Shown here one piece after another: positions 46,051-56,703 of a stretch of 64,000 bases of DNA. Location of the stretch: positions 1-64,000 of the forward strand of contig JACPQC010000011.1 of NCBI GenBank assembly GCA_016190695.1, in the 5' to 3' direction. The first letter of the stretch is position 1; each line of letters opens with the position of its first letter. This DNA comes from Chloroflexota bacterium (GTDB taxonomy: Bacteria; Chloroflexota; Dehalococcoidia; Dehalococcoidales; RBG-16-60-22). Under the pieces are notes generated by a model. That model saw nothing but the letters and a program-made list of their open reading frames with translations, was not told the origin of the DNA and searched no databases. Position numbers and translations under genes: made by a program.

Positions 46051-47325
46051 TTACGCGCCGGTGACCGCCATGCGGCCATCATGGTAAATCTGCTGCGCCC
46101 GTTCCTCGCTCCTGGCTTCGGCGGTCAACCTGATCCTCGGCTCTGTGCCCGATGGCCTGACCAGGAGCCAACCGTCCTCGAACTGGAGACGGACGCCATC
46201 AATTCTATCAACAGACAGTGGCTTTAGCTCCAGCAGCCTGGCTTCGATATCAGCCAGCGCCGTGCCATTGCTGCTGACGCTGCCCCTGACCAGGGGATAT
46301 GACGGCACCTCGTCGGCAAGCTCGGCCAGTGGGCGCCGGCTGGCGGCGGAGGCGACCTGGGCAGCGGCATAGATGCCATCGGGACACAGCGATGTCCTGG
46401 GGAACATCCAGGCCCCCGAGGTCTCGCCGCCGAAATCCCCGCCATTTTTCAGCTCTTCGGAGACAAAGCTGTCACCGACCCTGGTGCGCCGGATGTTGAA
46501 ACCCATGTCATCCAGGGCCATAGAGGCATCTACGGTGGTCACAACATCCCTGGCCTGCAATGACCGGGCCAGGATGACCAGCAATTTGTCTCCGGTGATG
46601 AACCGCCCCCGGCCGTCAACGGCCATCATGCGGTCGGCGTCGCCGTCGTGGGCTATGCCCAGGTCAGCCCCCAGCTCGCGGGTGGCCATCATCAGATTGC
46701 CCAGGTTGGCCTCGACAGGCTCGATCATGCGGGGAAAGAAGCCGCTGGGATAGCAGTCCAGGGCGGTCACCCGGCAGCCGAGACTACGCATGAGATGGGG
46801 CGTCACCAGCGAGGCCGCCCCGCAGCCGGCATCCACCACCACCTTCAGCCCCAGATCACCAGGGAACTCCCTGAGAATGCTCTCGATATGCTCTTCGATG
46901 GCCCCGCGATAGACGCCGGATGTTTTCATCTCCGGCCAGGGCGCTGTCTTCAAGGCATCGCTCACCAGGTCTTCCACCTGCTGCTGTTGAGCAGGGGAAA
47001 AGGCGGAGCCGTCCGGGTTGAGCAGCTTTATCCCGTTGTATTCGGGGGGATTGTGCGAGGCGGTGATCATCACGCCGGCATCGTACCGCCGGGCGGCAAA
47101 AGCCAGGGTGGGGGTGGGCAGAACGCCGGCATCATCACACCGGCAACCGGCGGCGAGCAGGCCGGACATGACGGCATGCTTCAGAGCATCAGCGGAGGTG
47201 CGGGGATCGCTGCCGATTACAACGTTACGGTGGACCTGCCCCACCGCCAGCCCCACCCTGACTGCCAGGTAGACCAGTTCCCCATCCGCTATCCGCCGTA
47301 TCCCTGAACTGCCGAAGAGCCGCAT
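46051..47325 (-). CDS. glmM: Phosphoglucosamine mutase / phosphomannomutase family
   Basis: LFGSSGIRRIADGELVYLAVRVGLAVG; GVMITASHNPPEYNGIKL; AHDGDADRMMAVDGRG; LVRPSGTEPRIRL. Confidence 0.93.
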   Translation of the reverse strand: MRLFGSSGIRRIADGELVYLAVRVGLAVGQVHRNVVIGSDPRTSADALKHAVMSGLLAAGCRCDDAGVLPTPTLAFAARRYDAGVMITASHNPPEYNGIKLLNPDGSAFSPAQQQQVEDLVSDALKTAPWPEMKTSGVYRGAIEEHIESILREFPGDLGLKVVVDAGCGAASLVTPHLMRSLGCRVTALDCYPSGFFPRMIEPVEANLGNLMMATRELGADLGIAHDGDADRMMAVDGRGRFITGDKLLVILARSLQARDVVTTVDASMALDDMGFNIRRTRVGDSFVSEELKNGGDFGGETSGAWMFPRTSLCPDGIYAAAQVASAASRRPLAELADEVPSYPLVRGSVSSNGTALADIEARLLELKPLSVDRIDGVRLQFEDGWLLVRPSGTEPRIRLTAEARSEERAQQIYHDGRMAVTGA

Positions 47326-47389
47326 AACATCCCTAATTCTACAACTTGGGCGGTAAAAGTCAAATGGAAGAATGGCGCTATCTCCGGGG

Positions 47390-47932
47390 CTACTCGGTCA
47401 CGTCAACCCACAGGTGAAGGCGCTGGTAGTCGGTCTCATCAGCGTACAGTATGAACTCCACCTTTTGCCGGAGGCCGGGCTGGTCCGCCGTGAAACTGAC
47501 CTGGCCCTCCCACTTCTCGCGGTCGTCCAGCACCAGCGGCCCGACATCGCCCGCTTCCTCCCCGTTGATGGAGACCATTATCCGGTACGAGATAGTACGT
47601 TGCTCCTGGTTCACAATGCCCGCCAGCACCCGCCCCTCCTGGCCGACCGCCAGACGGGTGGGATAACCGGTGGCCTTGCCACCCGTCCCCAGGATGTAGA
47701 ATTCGGTGAACTTCTCTCCGCGGAAAGGGACGGCGACGCTGTAGATAAGGGCAGCTACCGCCCCCAGCAGCGCCGCTACCAGTACAAAAGATAAAATCCT
47801 GCTGATTTCCAGACTCCTCTGACTCAGACCGACCCGCAGGCGCTCCGTCAGGACAACCCTATCATTCTCGGACGGTCTCTGACCGTTGTTGTTAAACACC
47901 CTCTCAAAATGCCGTTTGTCCCACAGGGGCAC
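47390..47932 (-). CDS. DUF1616-like membrane protein
   Basis: One TM; PFRGEKFTEFYILGTGGKATGYPTRLAVGQEGRVLAGIVNQEQRTISYRIMV. Confidence 0.8.
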   Translation of the reverse strand: MPLWDKRHFERVFNNNGQRPSENDRVVLTERLRVGLSQRSLEISRILSFVLVAALLGAVAALIYSVAVPFRGEKFTEFYILGTGGKATGYPTRLAVGQEGRVLAGIVNQEQRTISYRIMVSINGEEAGDVGPLVLDDREKWEGQVSFTADQPGLRQKVEFILYADETDYQRLHLWVDVTE

Positions 47933-47993
47933 TTAATGTATAATGATAACCGATTTCGCAAATAAATGTCTCCCTGGGGTGTTGGGGGAATTC

Positions 47994-48920
47994 ATGGAAA
48001 GGGCACTGGTCACGGGTGGGGCGGGGTTTGTCGGCTCACATCTTGCCGAGGCGCTGGTCGGGCGCGGCTACGGCGTGGTCATTCTCGACGACCTGTCTAC
48101 CGGAAAGGAAGCAAATATCGCCTCGCTGCTTCAGGTAGGCAGGGTGGACTTTGTCAAGGGCACTGTTGGCAACCTGCCCCTGCTCAAGAAGCTATGCCGC
48201 GGCGCCCGCTACGTCTTTCACCTGGCCGCCATCCCCAGCGTGCCGCGGAGCATGAAAAAGCCGCGCGACTCCCACCGGGTGAACGCGACCGGCACCCTGA
48301 ACGTGCTGCTGGCGGCCAGAGACGGCGGGGTGAGCAAGGTGGTCATGGCCTCTTCTTCTTCGGTCTACGGGGATACCCCCACCCTGCCCAAACGGGAGGA
48401 TATGCTGCCCAATCCTCAGTCCCCCTATGCCGCGAGCAAGCTGGCTGCCGAGAACTATTGCCACGTCTTTGACCGTGCCTACGGCCTGCCCACCGTATGC
48501 CTGAGATATTTTAACGTGTACGGGCCCAGGCAGGACCCCGGTTCACAATATGCGGCAGTCATCCCCAGGTTTATCAGCCGGGTGGTTGCGGGTATGCCGC
48601 CGGTTATCTTCGGGGACGGCCAGCAGACGAGGGACTTCACCTACGTGGCGGACGTTGTCCAGGCCAACCTGCTTGCCGCCGAGAGCGATGCCACCGGCTG
48701 TTTCAACATCGGCAGCGGGGAGAGGACAACGATAAACCGGCTTGCCGGGCTGGTCATCAGCCTCACGGGAAACAGCGTCAGCCCGGTCTACGAGCCAGCC
48801 CGCCCCGGAGATATTGAACACAGCCTGGCCGATATTTCACTCGCCGGGGGTTTCGGATACCGGCCGGGGTTCAATCTTGAAACTGGCCTGGCGCGGGCCG
48901 TGGAGGGGTTGCTCAAATGA
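47994..48920 (+). CDS. NAD-dependent epimerase/dehydratase (UDP-glucose 4-epimerase-like)
   Basis: ALVTGGAGFVGSHLAEALVGRGYGVVILDDLSTGK; SSSSVYGDTPTLPKRED; SPYAASKLAAENY; LRYFNVYGPRQDP. Confidence 0.93.
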   Translation: MERALVTGGAGFVGSHLAEALVGRGYGVVILDDLSTGKEANIASLLQVGRVDFVKGTVGNLPLLKKLCRGARYVFHLAAIPSVPRSMKKPRDSHRVNATGTLNVLLAARDGGVSKVVMASSSSVYGDTPTLPKREDMLPNPQSPYAASKLAAENYCHVFDRAYGLPTVCLRYFNVYGPRQDPGSQYAAVIPRFISRVVAGMPPVIFGDGQQTRDFTYVADVVQANLLAAESDATGCFNIGSGERTTINRLAGLVISLTGNSVSPVYEPARPGDIEHSLADISLAGGFGYRPGFNLETGLARAVEGLLK

Positions 48921-50164
48921 GGTACGACCTGGACAGGGCGGTGGTGTGCGTTGTGGGGCTAGGCTATGTCGGCTGGCCACTGGCCGAGGCCTTTTCCCAG
49001 GTGATGAAGGTCATCGGCTTCGATATCAACCCGGACAAAGTGAACGGCCGCGCCTCGAACCCCAACCTGTCCCTCACCACCGACGCGGCGGCCATCGGCC
49101 AAGCCGATTTCGTCATAATCTGCGTGCCGACCCCGGTGACATCCACGCGGGAGCCTGACCTCTCCTTCATCGTCAGCTCTGCCGAGTCCGTCGGCATCAA
49201 CATGAGAAAAGGGGCGACAGTGGTCCTGGAATCCACCGTTTTCCCGGGCGTCACCGAGGATATCATGTTGCCCATCCTTGAGCGGAAGTCAGGGCTGAAA
49301 TGCGGCCAGGACTTCTGGGTGGGCTATTCGCCCGAACGGATCAACCCCGGCGACGAGGCCCACGAAATAGGCAAAATCACCAAGGTGGTCTCCGGCATGG
49401 ACGGCGAGACCACGGAGACGCTATCCGCGCTGTACCGCAGGATAGCCGCCGGTGTCTTCATCGCCAGGGACATCAGGACTGCCGAGGCCGCCAAGGTTAT
49501 CGAAAATATCCAGCGGGACCTGAACATTGCCCTGGTCAACGAACTGGCGATGATATTCGAAAAGATGGACCTCGATATCAACGATGTCCTGGACGCTGCC
49601 GCCACCAAGTGGAACTTCCAGAGGTACTCCCCGGGCATGGTCGGCGGGCACTGCATACCGGTCGACCCCTACTACCTGGTATACAAGGCCAGGGAAATGG
49701 GCTACCATGCCCAGGTGATACTGGCGGGGCGGGCGATAAACGATTACATGCCCAGGCATATCGCCGGCATGACCATAAAGGCGCTGAACAGCGCGGGCAA
49801 GGTGATCAAAGGGGCCAGGGCGCTGATAATGGGGCTAACTTACAAGGAGAATGTCCCGGATACCAGGGAAAGCCCGGTCAAGAGCATGGTGGAGGAACTC
49901 CATGAGTTCGGGGTAGAGGTGTTCGGCTATGACCCCTTGCTTTCCCACGCCGGCGGCGAGTTCGACGTCACCATGGTGGACGGCCCGGAAGAGGTCGCCG
50001 GCCTGGACGCCGTCATTGTCACCGTGCCCCACAGCGCCTTCAAGAAGATATCGCTGGGCGAGCTTAAGAAATCAATGAACGGCAACCCGGTACTGATAGA
50101 TGTAAAACAGCTATTCGACCGCGGCCAGGCGGAAGCCGAAGGTTTCTACTACCGCACTCTCTGA
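48917..50164 (+). CDS. Nucleotide sugar dehydrogenase
   Basis: [78 protein letters not shown]. Confidence 0.93.
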   Translation: MRYDLDRAVVCVVGLGYVGWPLAEAFSQVMKVIGFDINPDKVNGRASNPNLSLTTDAAAIGQADFVIICVPTPVTSTREPDLSFIVSSAESVGINMRKGATVVLESTVFPGVTEDIMLPILERKSGLKCGQDFWVGYSPERINPGDEAHEIGKITKVVSGMDGETTETLSALYRRIAAGVFIARDIRTAEAAKVIENIQRDLNIALVNELAMIFEKMDLDINDVLDAAATKWNFQRYSPGMVGGHCIPVDPYYLVYKAREMGYHAQVILAGRAINDYMPRHIAGMTIKALNSAGKVIKGARALIMGLTYKENVPDTRESPVKSMVEELHEFGVEVFGYDPLLSHAGGEFDVTMVDGPEEVAGLDAVIVTVPHSAFKKISLGELKKSMNGNPVLIDVKQLFDRGQAEAEGFYYRTL

Positions 50165-50177
50165 GCTGGAGAATTTT

Positions 50178-51248
50178 ATGAAAAAAGCGCTCATCACCGG
50201 CATCACCGGTCAGGACGGGTCTTACCTGGCGGAGATACTGCTGGCCAAAGATTATGAGGTCCACGGGCTTATCCGCCGGTCAAGCAGCTTCAGCACCTCG
50301 CGGATAGACCACCTGTACGTGGACTTCCACCAGGCCGGGGCGCGGCTGTTCCTGCACTACGGGGACCTGACCGACTCCGGGCAGTTGACCAACCTCATCT
50401 ACCACATTGAGCCGGACGAAATTTATCACCTGGGAGCGCAGAGCCACGTCCGGCTCAGCTTCGATATGCCGGAATATACCGGCGATGTGACCGCGCTGGG
50501 AACGACACGGATACTGGAGGCGGTGAGGCGCAGCGGGGTCAAGGCCAGGTTCTACCAGGCCTCCAGCAGCGAGATGTTCGGGGCGGCACCGCCCCCCCAG
50601 AGCGAGACCACCCGCCTCCAGCCCCGGAGTCCTTACGCCGCCGCCAAGGCCTACGCCTACTGGATGGCGGTGAACTACCGCGAGGGGTACGGACTGTACG
50701 CCGTCAACGGCATCCTGTTCAACCACGAATCGCCCCGGCGGGGACAGACCTTCGTCACCAGGAAGATAACCAGGGCCATCGCCGATATCCAGGCAGGGAA
50801 ACAGCAGCACCTGTACCTGGGCAACCTCAAGGCCAGGAGGGACTGGGGTTACGCGCCGGAGTACGTTGACGCCATGTGGCACATGCTCCAGCAGGACAAG
50901 CCTGACGACTACGCTATCGGCACCGGGGAGACCCATTCTGTAGAAGAGTTTCTTCAGGAGTCATTTGAGTACGCCGGCCTTGACTGGCGTGAGCACGTGC
51001 GCATAGACGAGAGGTATTTCCGGCCCACCGAGGTGGAGGTGCTGGTAGCGGACTCCTCGAAGGCGCGGAAAGCGCTGGGCTGGAACCCCAAAATATGTTT
51101 TAAAGAGCTGGTCAGGATAATGGTAGACGCCGATTTGGAGGCGGCCGGACTGACACCGCCCGGAGAGGCCAGGGCCATTCTGGCGGGCAAGGGGTTCAGC
51201 ACCCGCGATACCGCCCTGTGCAGCCACACCTTTACCGGGATGGAATAG
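50178..51248 (+). CDS. gmd: GDP-mannose 4,6-dehydratase
   Basis: [73 protein letters not shown]. Confidence 0.95.
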   Translation: MKKALITGITGQDGSYLAEILLAKDYEVHGLIRRSSSFSTSRIDHLYVDFHQAGARLFLHYGDLTDSGQLTNLIYHIEPDEIYHLGAQSHVRLSFDMPEYTGDVTALGTTRILEAVRRSGVKARFYQASSSEMFGAAPPPQSETTRLQPRSPYAAAKAYAYWMAVNYREGYGLYAVNGILFNHESPRRGQTFVTRKITRAIADIQAGKQQHLYLGNLKARRDWGYAPEYVDAMWHMLQQDKPDDYAIGTGETHSVEEFLQESFEYAGLDWREHVRIDERYFRPTEVEVLVADSSKARKALGWNPKICFKELVRIMVDADLEAAGLTPPGEARAILAGKGFSTRDTALCSHTFTGME

Positions 51249-51269
51249 GCCAGTTTAGCGAGGGAATAA

Positions 51270-52517
51270 ATGGTGCAATCGAAAATAGAAGGACTGCAGG
51301 CGGCCCATAAAGGCGGCAAGTATGCCGGAAACGAGTTAAAATATGTTAAGAGCTTCCTGGACAACGAGAAGAAGCCCTGGACACTATTGCTGGAAAAGGC
51401 CTTCGCGGAGAGGTTCGGCGCCCGCTATGCCATCGCCCATAACTCGGGCACTTCGGCGCTGCATAGCTGCCTGGCCACCGCCGGTGTCGGCCCCGGAGAC
51501 GAGGTCATCAGCCCGGCGCTGACGGTGATAATGGACGCACTGGTCACCCTGCACCAGAACGCCGTGCCGGTGTTCGCCGATATCGACCCCGACACCTTTA
51601 ATATCGATCCGGCTGATATCCGCCGCAAGATAACCAGCCGGACAAAAGCCATCATCGCCGTCTCCCTGTACGGGCTGCCCGCCGACATCGGCCCTATCAT
51701 GGAGATCGCCAGAGAGCACAACCTCACCGTTATCGAGGACAGCGCCCAGTGCGTCCTGGGCATGTATCATGGCCGCATCGCCGGCACCATCGGCCACATG
51801 GGCTGTTTCAGCCTGGAACGGACCAAGCACCTGCCCACCGGCGAGGGCGGTATGGTGCTGACCAACGATGAACGCCTGGCTGAGCGCGTGCGCAAATTCG
51901 GCGGCATCGGCTACAAAAATCTCAAGGCTGAAGAGGGACGGATGCAGGTCAACCCTTCCAGCTTCCAGGACCCGGACTACAAGCGGCATGACTTCTTCGG
52001 CTGGAACTACCGCATGCCGGAAATCTGCGCCGCGGTCGGCCTGGCCCAGGTGGAGAGGGTGGACGAAATAGTGGCGCAGCGCCAGGCCATTGCCCGCCTG
52101 TACGAGGAGGCCATCGCCGGCTGCGACTGGCTGGTCCCCCAGAAGACGCCGCCTGGGCTGGTGAACTCGTATTATACCTATGCCGTCAAGTTCGAGGGCG
52201 CGGCCGCCCCGGGCATGTCCTGGAAGGAGTTCTACAACCTGCACGTTGAGATGGGCGGCGACCGCTTCTACTCAGCCTGGAGCGTGCCCTACTTTGAGCC
52301 GGTGCTCATACAGGCGCAGTTCTACGGCAAGGACTGCCCCACCGGCTGCCCCTGGTATAATGGACAGGTGAGCTGGGAAAGAGGCCTGTGCCCCCATGCT
52401 GAGGCCATCCAGCCCAAGATGATGCAGTTCAAGACCAACTACCGGAACATGGAGCTGGCCAGGGAGAAGATCGGCATCCTGAAGAAGACCATCGCCCGCG
52501 CGGAGGGACGTAAGTGA
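51270..52517 (+). CDS. DegT/DnrJ/EryC1/StrS-type sugar aminotransferase
   Basis: FGARYAIAHNSGTSALHSCLATAGVGPGDEVISPALTVI; VIEDSAQCVLGMYHG; CFSLERTKHLPTGEGGMV. Confidence 0.93.
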   Translation: MVQSKIEGLQAAHKGGKYAGNELKYVKSFLDNEKKPWTLLLEKAFAERFGARYAIAHNSGTSALHSCLATAGVGPGDEVISPALTVIMDALVTLHQNAVPVFADIDPDTFNIDPADIRRKITSRTKAIIAVSLYGLPADIGPIMEIAREHNLTVIEDSAQCVLGMYHGRIAGTIGHMGCFSLERTKHLPTGEGGMVLTNDERLAERVRKFGGIGYKNLKAEEGRMQVNPSSFQDPDYKRHDFFGWNYRMPEICAAVGLAQVERVDEIVAQRQAIARLYEEAIAGCDWLVPQKTPPGLVNSYYTYAVKFEGAAAPGMSWKEFYNLHVEMGGDRFYSAWSVPYFEPVLIQAQFYGKDCPTGCPWYNGQVSWERGLCPHAEAIQPKMMQFKTNYRNMELAREKIGILKKTIARAEGRK

Positions 52518-53260
52518 GACCAGCCGGACTGATCACCGTGCGCACCGGCTCATCACGGCTGAAGGACAAATGCCTGCTGTCCTTCGGGGAAGGCAATGTC
52601 ATCGAGCACATCATCCGGCGCGCCAGGTACTCCGGCTTCGAGCCGATGGTATGCACCACCACGCTGGCGGAAGATGATATTATTGAGGAAACAGCCCGGA
52701 GGGAAGGCTGCCCGGTCTACCGGGGCAGTGTCAAAGACAAGCTCGAGAGGTGGCTGGACGCCTGCCAGGAGTTCGATATCAGCGCCGTCCACACCATAGA
52801 CGCCGATGACCCCTTCTTCGATGGCCCGCTGGGGCACCAGAGCTTTCGACTGCTTCAGCAGGGCTACGATATCGTCTATCCCTCCAGCCGCGTCTTTATC
52901 GGCGGCGTGGGCTTTTCTCTCACCCGCGATGTCATGGCCAGGGCCTGCGCGTTGAAACAGAGCGACGATACCGAGATGATGTGGTACTTTATGGAGAAGG
53001 TGCCCGGGCTGAGGCGCACAGAACTGCCGGTGGCCGAAGCGGGAACGGCCAGGATACGCCTGACTCTGGACTACGAAGAGGACTACTGGCTGCTCTGCAC
53101 CGTGCTCCGGGTGCTCGGCCCCCTGGCGGGCAGGGCGGAGATCGAAGACCTGTTTGCCCGCAACCCGGACCTGCACCGGGTCAACTGGTTTCGCAACGAT
53201 GAGTGGAAGAGGTTGCAGCAGGAAAAGGGGAAGGCGGCCGTGGAGGCATCGGATGTTTGA
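52514..53260 (+). CDS. Cytidylyltransferase family protein (SpsF/NeuA-like)
   Basis: GLITVRTGSSRLKDKCLLSFGEGNVIEHIIRRAR; VHTIDADDPFFDG. Confidence 0.8.
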   Translation: MRPAGLITVRTGSSRLKDKCLLSFGEGNVIEHIIRRARYSGFEPMVCTTTLAEDDIIEETARREGCPVYRGSVKDKLERWLDACQEFDISAVHTIDADDPFFDGPLGHQSFRLLQQGYDIVYPSSRVFIGGVGFSLTRDVMARACALKQSDDTEMMWYFMEKVPGLRRTELPVAEAGTARIRLTLDYEEDYWLLCTVLRVLGPLAGRAEIEDLFARNPDLHRVNWFRNDEWKRLQQEKGKAAVEASDV

Positions 53261-54326
53261 CATTGATTTCTACATGAAGGTCCATGACCTCAAATACCAG
53301 CTCATGAGCGGGAATACCGAAGACCGGCACGTCCTCTTCCAGAAGCTGGAGGAGTGCCGCAGCCCGAAGCCGGTGATATACAACATCGAGACCACCAACG
53401 CCTGCAACATGAGATGCGAGATGTGCCCCCGCACCACCATGATGACCCGCTCTATCGAGACGCTGGACATGGGCGTTTACCGGCGGGTCGTGGAGCAGAT
53501 AGAGCCTTTTCCCCAGGCCAGGTGGCGAGAGTGGGAAGACTTCGTCGAGAAGCACTACGGCATCCCCCGGAACGACATGAGCGAGAACCACTTCTTCCTG
53601 TACATCATCCCAAAGGTGATAGTGCTCCACGGCTACGGCGATCCCCTGCTGGACAGGAAACTGCCGGAGAGGGTAAGGCTGCTCACCGAGAAGAACATCC
53701 CGTCCTACTTTAGCTGCAACCCGGCGAACATAGACGTCGAGAGGACGCGCCAGATGTTTGAAAACGGGCTGGGCTACGTAAAATACTCGGTGGAAGCTAC
53801 CGACGACATCCGCCATAAAGAAGTCAGGGGCAGCGCTTCCAACTTTACCTCTGCTTATCATCAAATTCTCCAGTTGCTTGATTTGAAGGCGAGGCACGGC
53901 TATGATACTACCATCGTCATAACCATGCTCGACCTCAACAAGCCCTGGCAGGAAGAGGAGTTCCAGAAGTTGCAGGAGGCGTTCGGCGGCCTGGACGTCT
54001 ACGTCTATCTCAAGAGCCAGGACCAGAAATGGTACGAGAACAAGACCCAGCCCACCAGGTCCATTCACTGGACCGAGTTCTGCCAGTTCCCCTGGTCATC
54101 CATGACCATCAAGTCCAACGGGGAGGCGGTGGAGTGCGTGGAGGACTATAACAACGAGATCATCCTGGGCGATGCCAGCAAGGAATCCCTCTATGACATC
54201 TGGAACGGCGAGAGGTACCGGAAACTGAGGGAAGACCATTTCAACCGGACGCGGGGCATCAAGTGCACCGAGCGCTGTGACATGAAGCTCATCGGCGCTT
54301 ATACGCGACAGGGTGCCGCCGTTTAG
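53253..54326 (+). CDS. Radical SAM/SPASM-type protein
   Basis: NIETTNACNMRCEMCPRTT (CxxxCxxC); YFSCNPANID; C-terminal CQFPWSSMTIKSNGEAVECVEDYNNEIILGDASKESLYDIWNG...CTERC. Confidence 0.88.
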   Translation: MFDIDFYMKVHDLKYQLMSGNTEDRHVLFQKLEECRSPKPVIYNIETTNACNMRCEMCPRTTMMTRSIETLDMGVYRRVVEQIEPFPQARWREWEDFVEKHYGIPRNDMSENHFFLYIIPKVIVLHGYGDPLLDRKLPERVRLLTEKNIPSYFSCNPANIDVERTRQMFENGLGYVKYSVEATDDIRHKEVRGSASNFTSAYHQILQLLDLKARHGYDTTIVITMLDLNKPWQEEEFQKLQEAFGGLDVYVYLKSQDQKWYENKTQPTRSIHWTEFCQFPWSSMTIKSNGEAVECVEDYNNEIILGDASKESLYDIWNGERYRKLREDHFNRTRGIKCTERCDMKLIGAYTRQGAAV

Positions 54327-54349
54327 CAATGACGCGAACGAGGCAGTGA

Positions 54350-55189
54350 ATGGGTTCTGTCGACCGTGCCTTTGACCTATCGGGGAGAGTGGCCATCATA
54401 ACCGGCGGCGCCGGGCTGCTCGGCCTAGAATATGCCGATGTCCTGGCTGAGGCCGGGGCCGATATCGTGGTGGCCGATTTCCGCAGGGAGGCCTGCCAGG
54501 AGGCGGCGGAGGAAATCTGCCGGCGCCACGGCGTTAGAGCGCTGCCAGTGCCGGTAGACGTCACCGATGAACAACAGGTCGAGGCAATGACGGCAAGAGT
54601 CATGGAGACGTTCGGCAAGATAGACATACTGGTCAACAACGCAGCGCTCACCGCCAAGGGAGGGTCGACCGGCCTGTCCGGCTACCTGTCCCCTTTCGAG
54701 GAGTACCCCCTGGATGCCTGGGAGCGCTCACTCAAGGTCAATCTGACCAGCATGTTCCTCTGCTCGCGGGCAGCCGGCCGGGAGATGGCCCGCCGGAACC
54801 GGGGCGTCCTGGTGAACATCTCCTCGATATACGGCGTCGTCGGCCCTGACCCGCGCCTGTATGAAGGTACCACCAACCCTTACGCCGCGTCGGGCAAGCT
54901 CAGCGCCCCGGTCAGCTACGCCGCCGCCAAGGGGGCGGTGCTGTCTTTGACCCGCTACCTGGCCACCTACTGGGCCGACAGGAACATCAGGGTGAACGCG
55001 CTGACGCCGGGCGGGGTCTATGAGCAGCATGACGATACCTTCGTCAAGAACTATGCCTACCGCACCCCGCTGGGGCGGATGGCGGACAAGGGTGACTACC
55101 GGGGGGCCATGCTTTTCCTGGTATCTGACGCCTCGTCGTACATGACCGGGGCCAACCTGGTCGTAGACGGCGGCTGGACGGCGTGGTGA
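54350..55189 (+). CDS. SDR family oxidoreductase
   Basis: VAIITGGAGLLGLEYADVLAEAGADIVVAD; ILVNNAALTAKGG; SYAAAKGAVLSLTRYLA. Confidence 0.92.
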   Translation: MGSVDRAFDLSGRVAIITGGAGLLGLEYADVLAEAGADIVVADFRREACQEAAEEICRRHGVRALPVPVDVTDEQQVEAMTARVMETFGKIDILVNNAALTAKGGSTGLSGYLSPFEEYPLDAWERSLKVNLTSMFLCSRAAGREMARRNRGVLVNISSIYGVVGPDPRLYEGTTNPYAASGKLSAPVSYAAAKGAVLSLTRYLATYWADRNIRVNALTPGGVYEQHDDTFVKNYAYRTPLGRMADKGDYRGAMLFLVSDASSYMTGANLVVDGGWTAW

Positions 55190-55205
55190 GGGCGAGGAAG
55201 TGAAT

Positions 55206-56255
55206 ATGAAGACAATCATGATCGGGGACAGGCCGGTAGGCGAAGGGCATCCTTGCTACTTCATTGCTGAGGCCGGGGTCAACCACAATGGCAGCATAGA
55301 CATGGCCAAACGCCTCATAGACGTGGCCGCCGGCGCCGGGGCTGACGCCGTCAAGTTCCAGAAACGCACCATCGAGGATATCCTGATAACCGAGGTGCTG
55401 CGCCAGCCTTACAACAGCCCCAACGCCCTCGGCGCCACTTATGGCGACCACCGTCAAAAGCTGGAACTCTCAGAGAACGATTTTCACGAGCTGTCGGCTT
55501 ATGCCAGGAATAAAGGCATTACCTTCCTGGCCAGCGCCTGGGACATCAGGAGCGCCGACTTCATCGAGTCCCTGGGCGTGCCCGCGTTCAAGATGGCCTC
55601 CGCCGACCTGACCAACCTGCCCCTGCTGGAGCACGTGGCCAGGAAAGGCAGGCCTATGCTGGTATCCACCGGCATGAGCACCATGGAGGAAGTGGCCGAC
55701 GCCGTGGAGTTCATCAGGCGGCACAACGACCAGCTTGTGCTGCTCCACTGCGTCTCCAACTACCCCTGTGACGCCGCCTCGGTCAACCTGAGGGTTATGC
55801 ATACCTTGAAAGACGCTTTCGGTGTCCAGGTGGGATATTCCGGGCATGAGAAGTCGGGCTGGGCGGTGTCGCTGGGGGCGGTGTCGCTGGGGGCGGTGGT
55901 GCTGGAGCGGCATTTCACCCTGGACCGGACATTGCCCGGCCCGGACCACGCCGCTTCCCTCGAGCCGCAGGGTCTTAAGGGGCTGCTGGAAGGGGTGCGC
56001 ACCGTCGAGGCGGCGATGGGCTCCGGTGAGAAAAAGATAAGCGAGGCCGAGGCCGCGGTCAGGAGCCGTTTGGCCAAGAGCCTGGTCAGCCGGTGTGAGA
56101 TACCGAAGGGCATGGTCATCTCGCTGGACATGCTGGCGGTAAAAGGCCCTGGCAACGGCATCAAGCCCAGGTTCCTGCCACTCCTCTGCGGCAAGGTGGC
56201 CCGATGCGATATCGCAGAGGATACCCTGATACCCGCTGAAGCCCTGGAGTGGTAG
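55206..56255 (+). CDS. N-acetylneuraminate synthase family protein (NeuB/SpsE-like)
   Basis: YFIAEAGVNHNGSIDMAKRLIDVAAGAGADAVKFQKRT; PAFKMASADLTNLPLLEHVARKGRPMLVSTGMSTMEE; HFTLDRTLPGPDHAASLEP; SAF domain. Confidence 0.93.
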   Translation: MKTIMIGDRPVGEGHPCYFIAEAGVNHNGSIDMAKRLIDVAAGAGADAVKFQKRTIEDILITEVLRQPYNSPNALGATYGDHRQKLELSENDFHELSAYARNKGITFLASAWDIRSADFIESLGVPAFKMASADLTNLPLLEHVARKGRPMLVSTGMSTMEEVADAVEFIRRHNDQLVLLHCVSNYPCDAASVNLRVMHTLKDAFGVQVGYSGHEKSGWAVSLGAVSLGAVVLERHFTLDRTLPGPDHAASLEPQGLKGLLEGVRTVEAAMGSGEKKISEAEAAVRSRLAKSLVSRCEIPKGMVISLDMLAVKGPGNGIKPRFLPLLCGKVARCDIAEDTLIPAEALEW

Positions 56256-56286
56256 CACCGCTACTCAATCCGAACGAAAAAAGCTT

Positions 56287-56703
56287 ATGGACCAGATAGA
56301 ACAGATAACAGACCATGACAAGATAATCGCCTTCATTATCCGCAGCGAGTACAGCCGCGACGGCCTCCAGTTCTTCACACCGGACGACTTCTCGCAGCAG
56401 TTGGGGTACATGAAACGCCCCGGGGGCCACCGCATTGCGGAGCACGTCCACCGGCTGCAGGCGCGGGAGGTGAAGTACACCCAGGAGACCGTCTTCGTGA
56501 GGAGCGGGCGCGTCCGTGTAGACTTCTATGCCGATGACCGGTCATATCTGACCAGCCGCGAGCTGGGCAAGGGGGACGTTATGCTGCTGGCCTCAGGGGG
56601 GCACGGCTTCCTGTTCCTGGAAGAGGCCGAACTGATAGAGGTGAAGCAGGGCCCCTATTGCGGCGACCGTGACAAGATCACGTTCGAGGGCCACCAGCCA
56701 TGA
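56287..56703 (+). CDS. Cupin-like hypothetical protein
   Basis: MKRPGGHRIAEHVH...VRSGRVRVDFYADDRSYLTSRELGKGDVMLLASGGHGFLFLEEAELIEVKQGPY; overlaps the next CDS. Confidence 0.7.
   Translation: MDQIEQITDHDKIIAFIIRSEYSRDGLQFFTPDDFSQQLGYMKRPGGHRIAEHVHRLQAREVKYTQETVFVRSGRVRVDFYADDRSYLTSRELGKGDVMLLASGGHGFLFLEEAELIEVKQGPYCGDRDKITFEGHQP

Noticed and set aside
55860-55910. GTGTCGCTGGGGGCG tandem duplication in the NeuB-like gene (SLGAVSLGAV)
   Set aside because: Residue-by-residue comparison with the usual NeuB motif (GIAVPLAAVALGAxVIEKHFTLD) gives the same length, so it is not an insertion.
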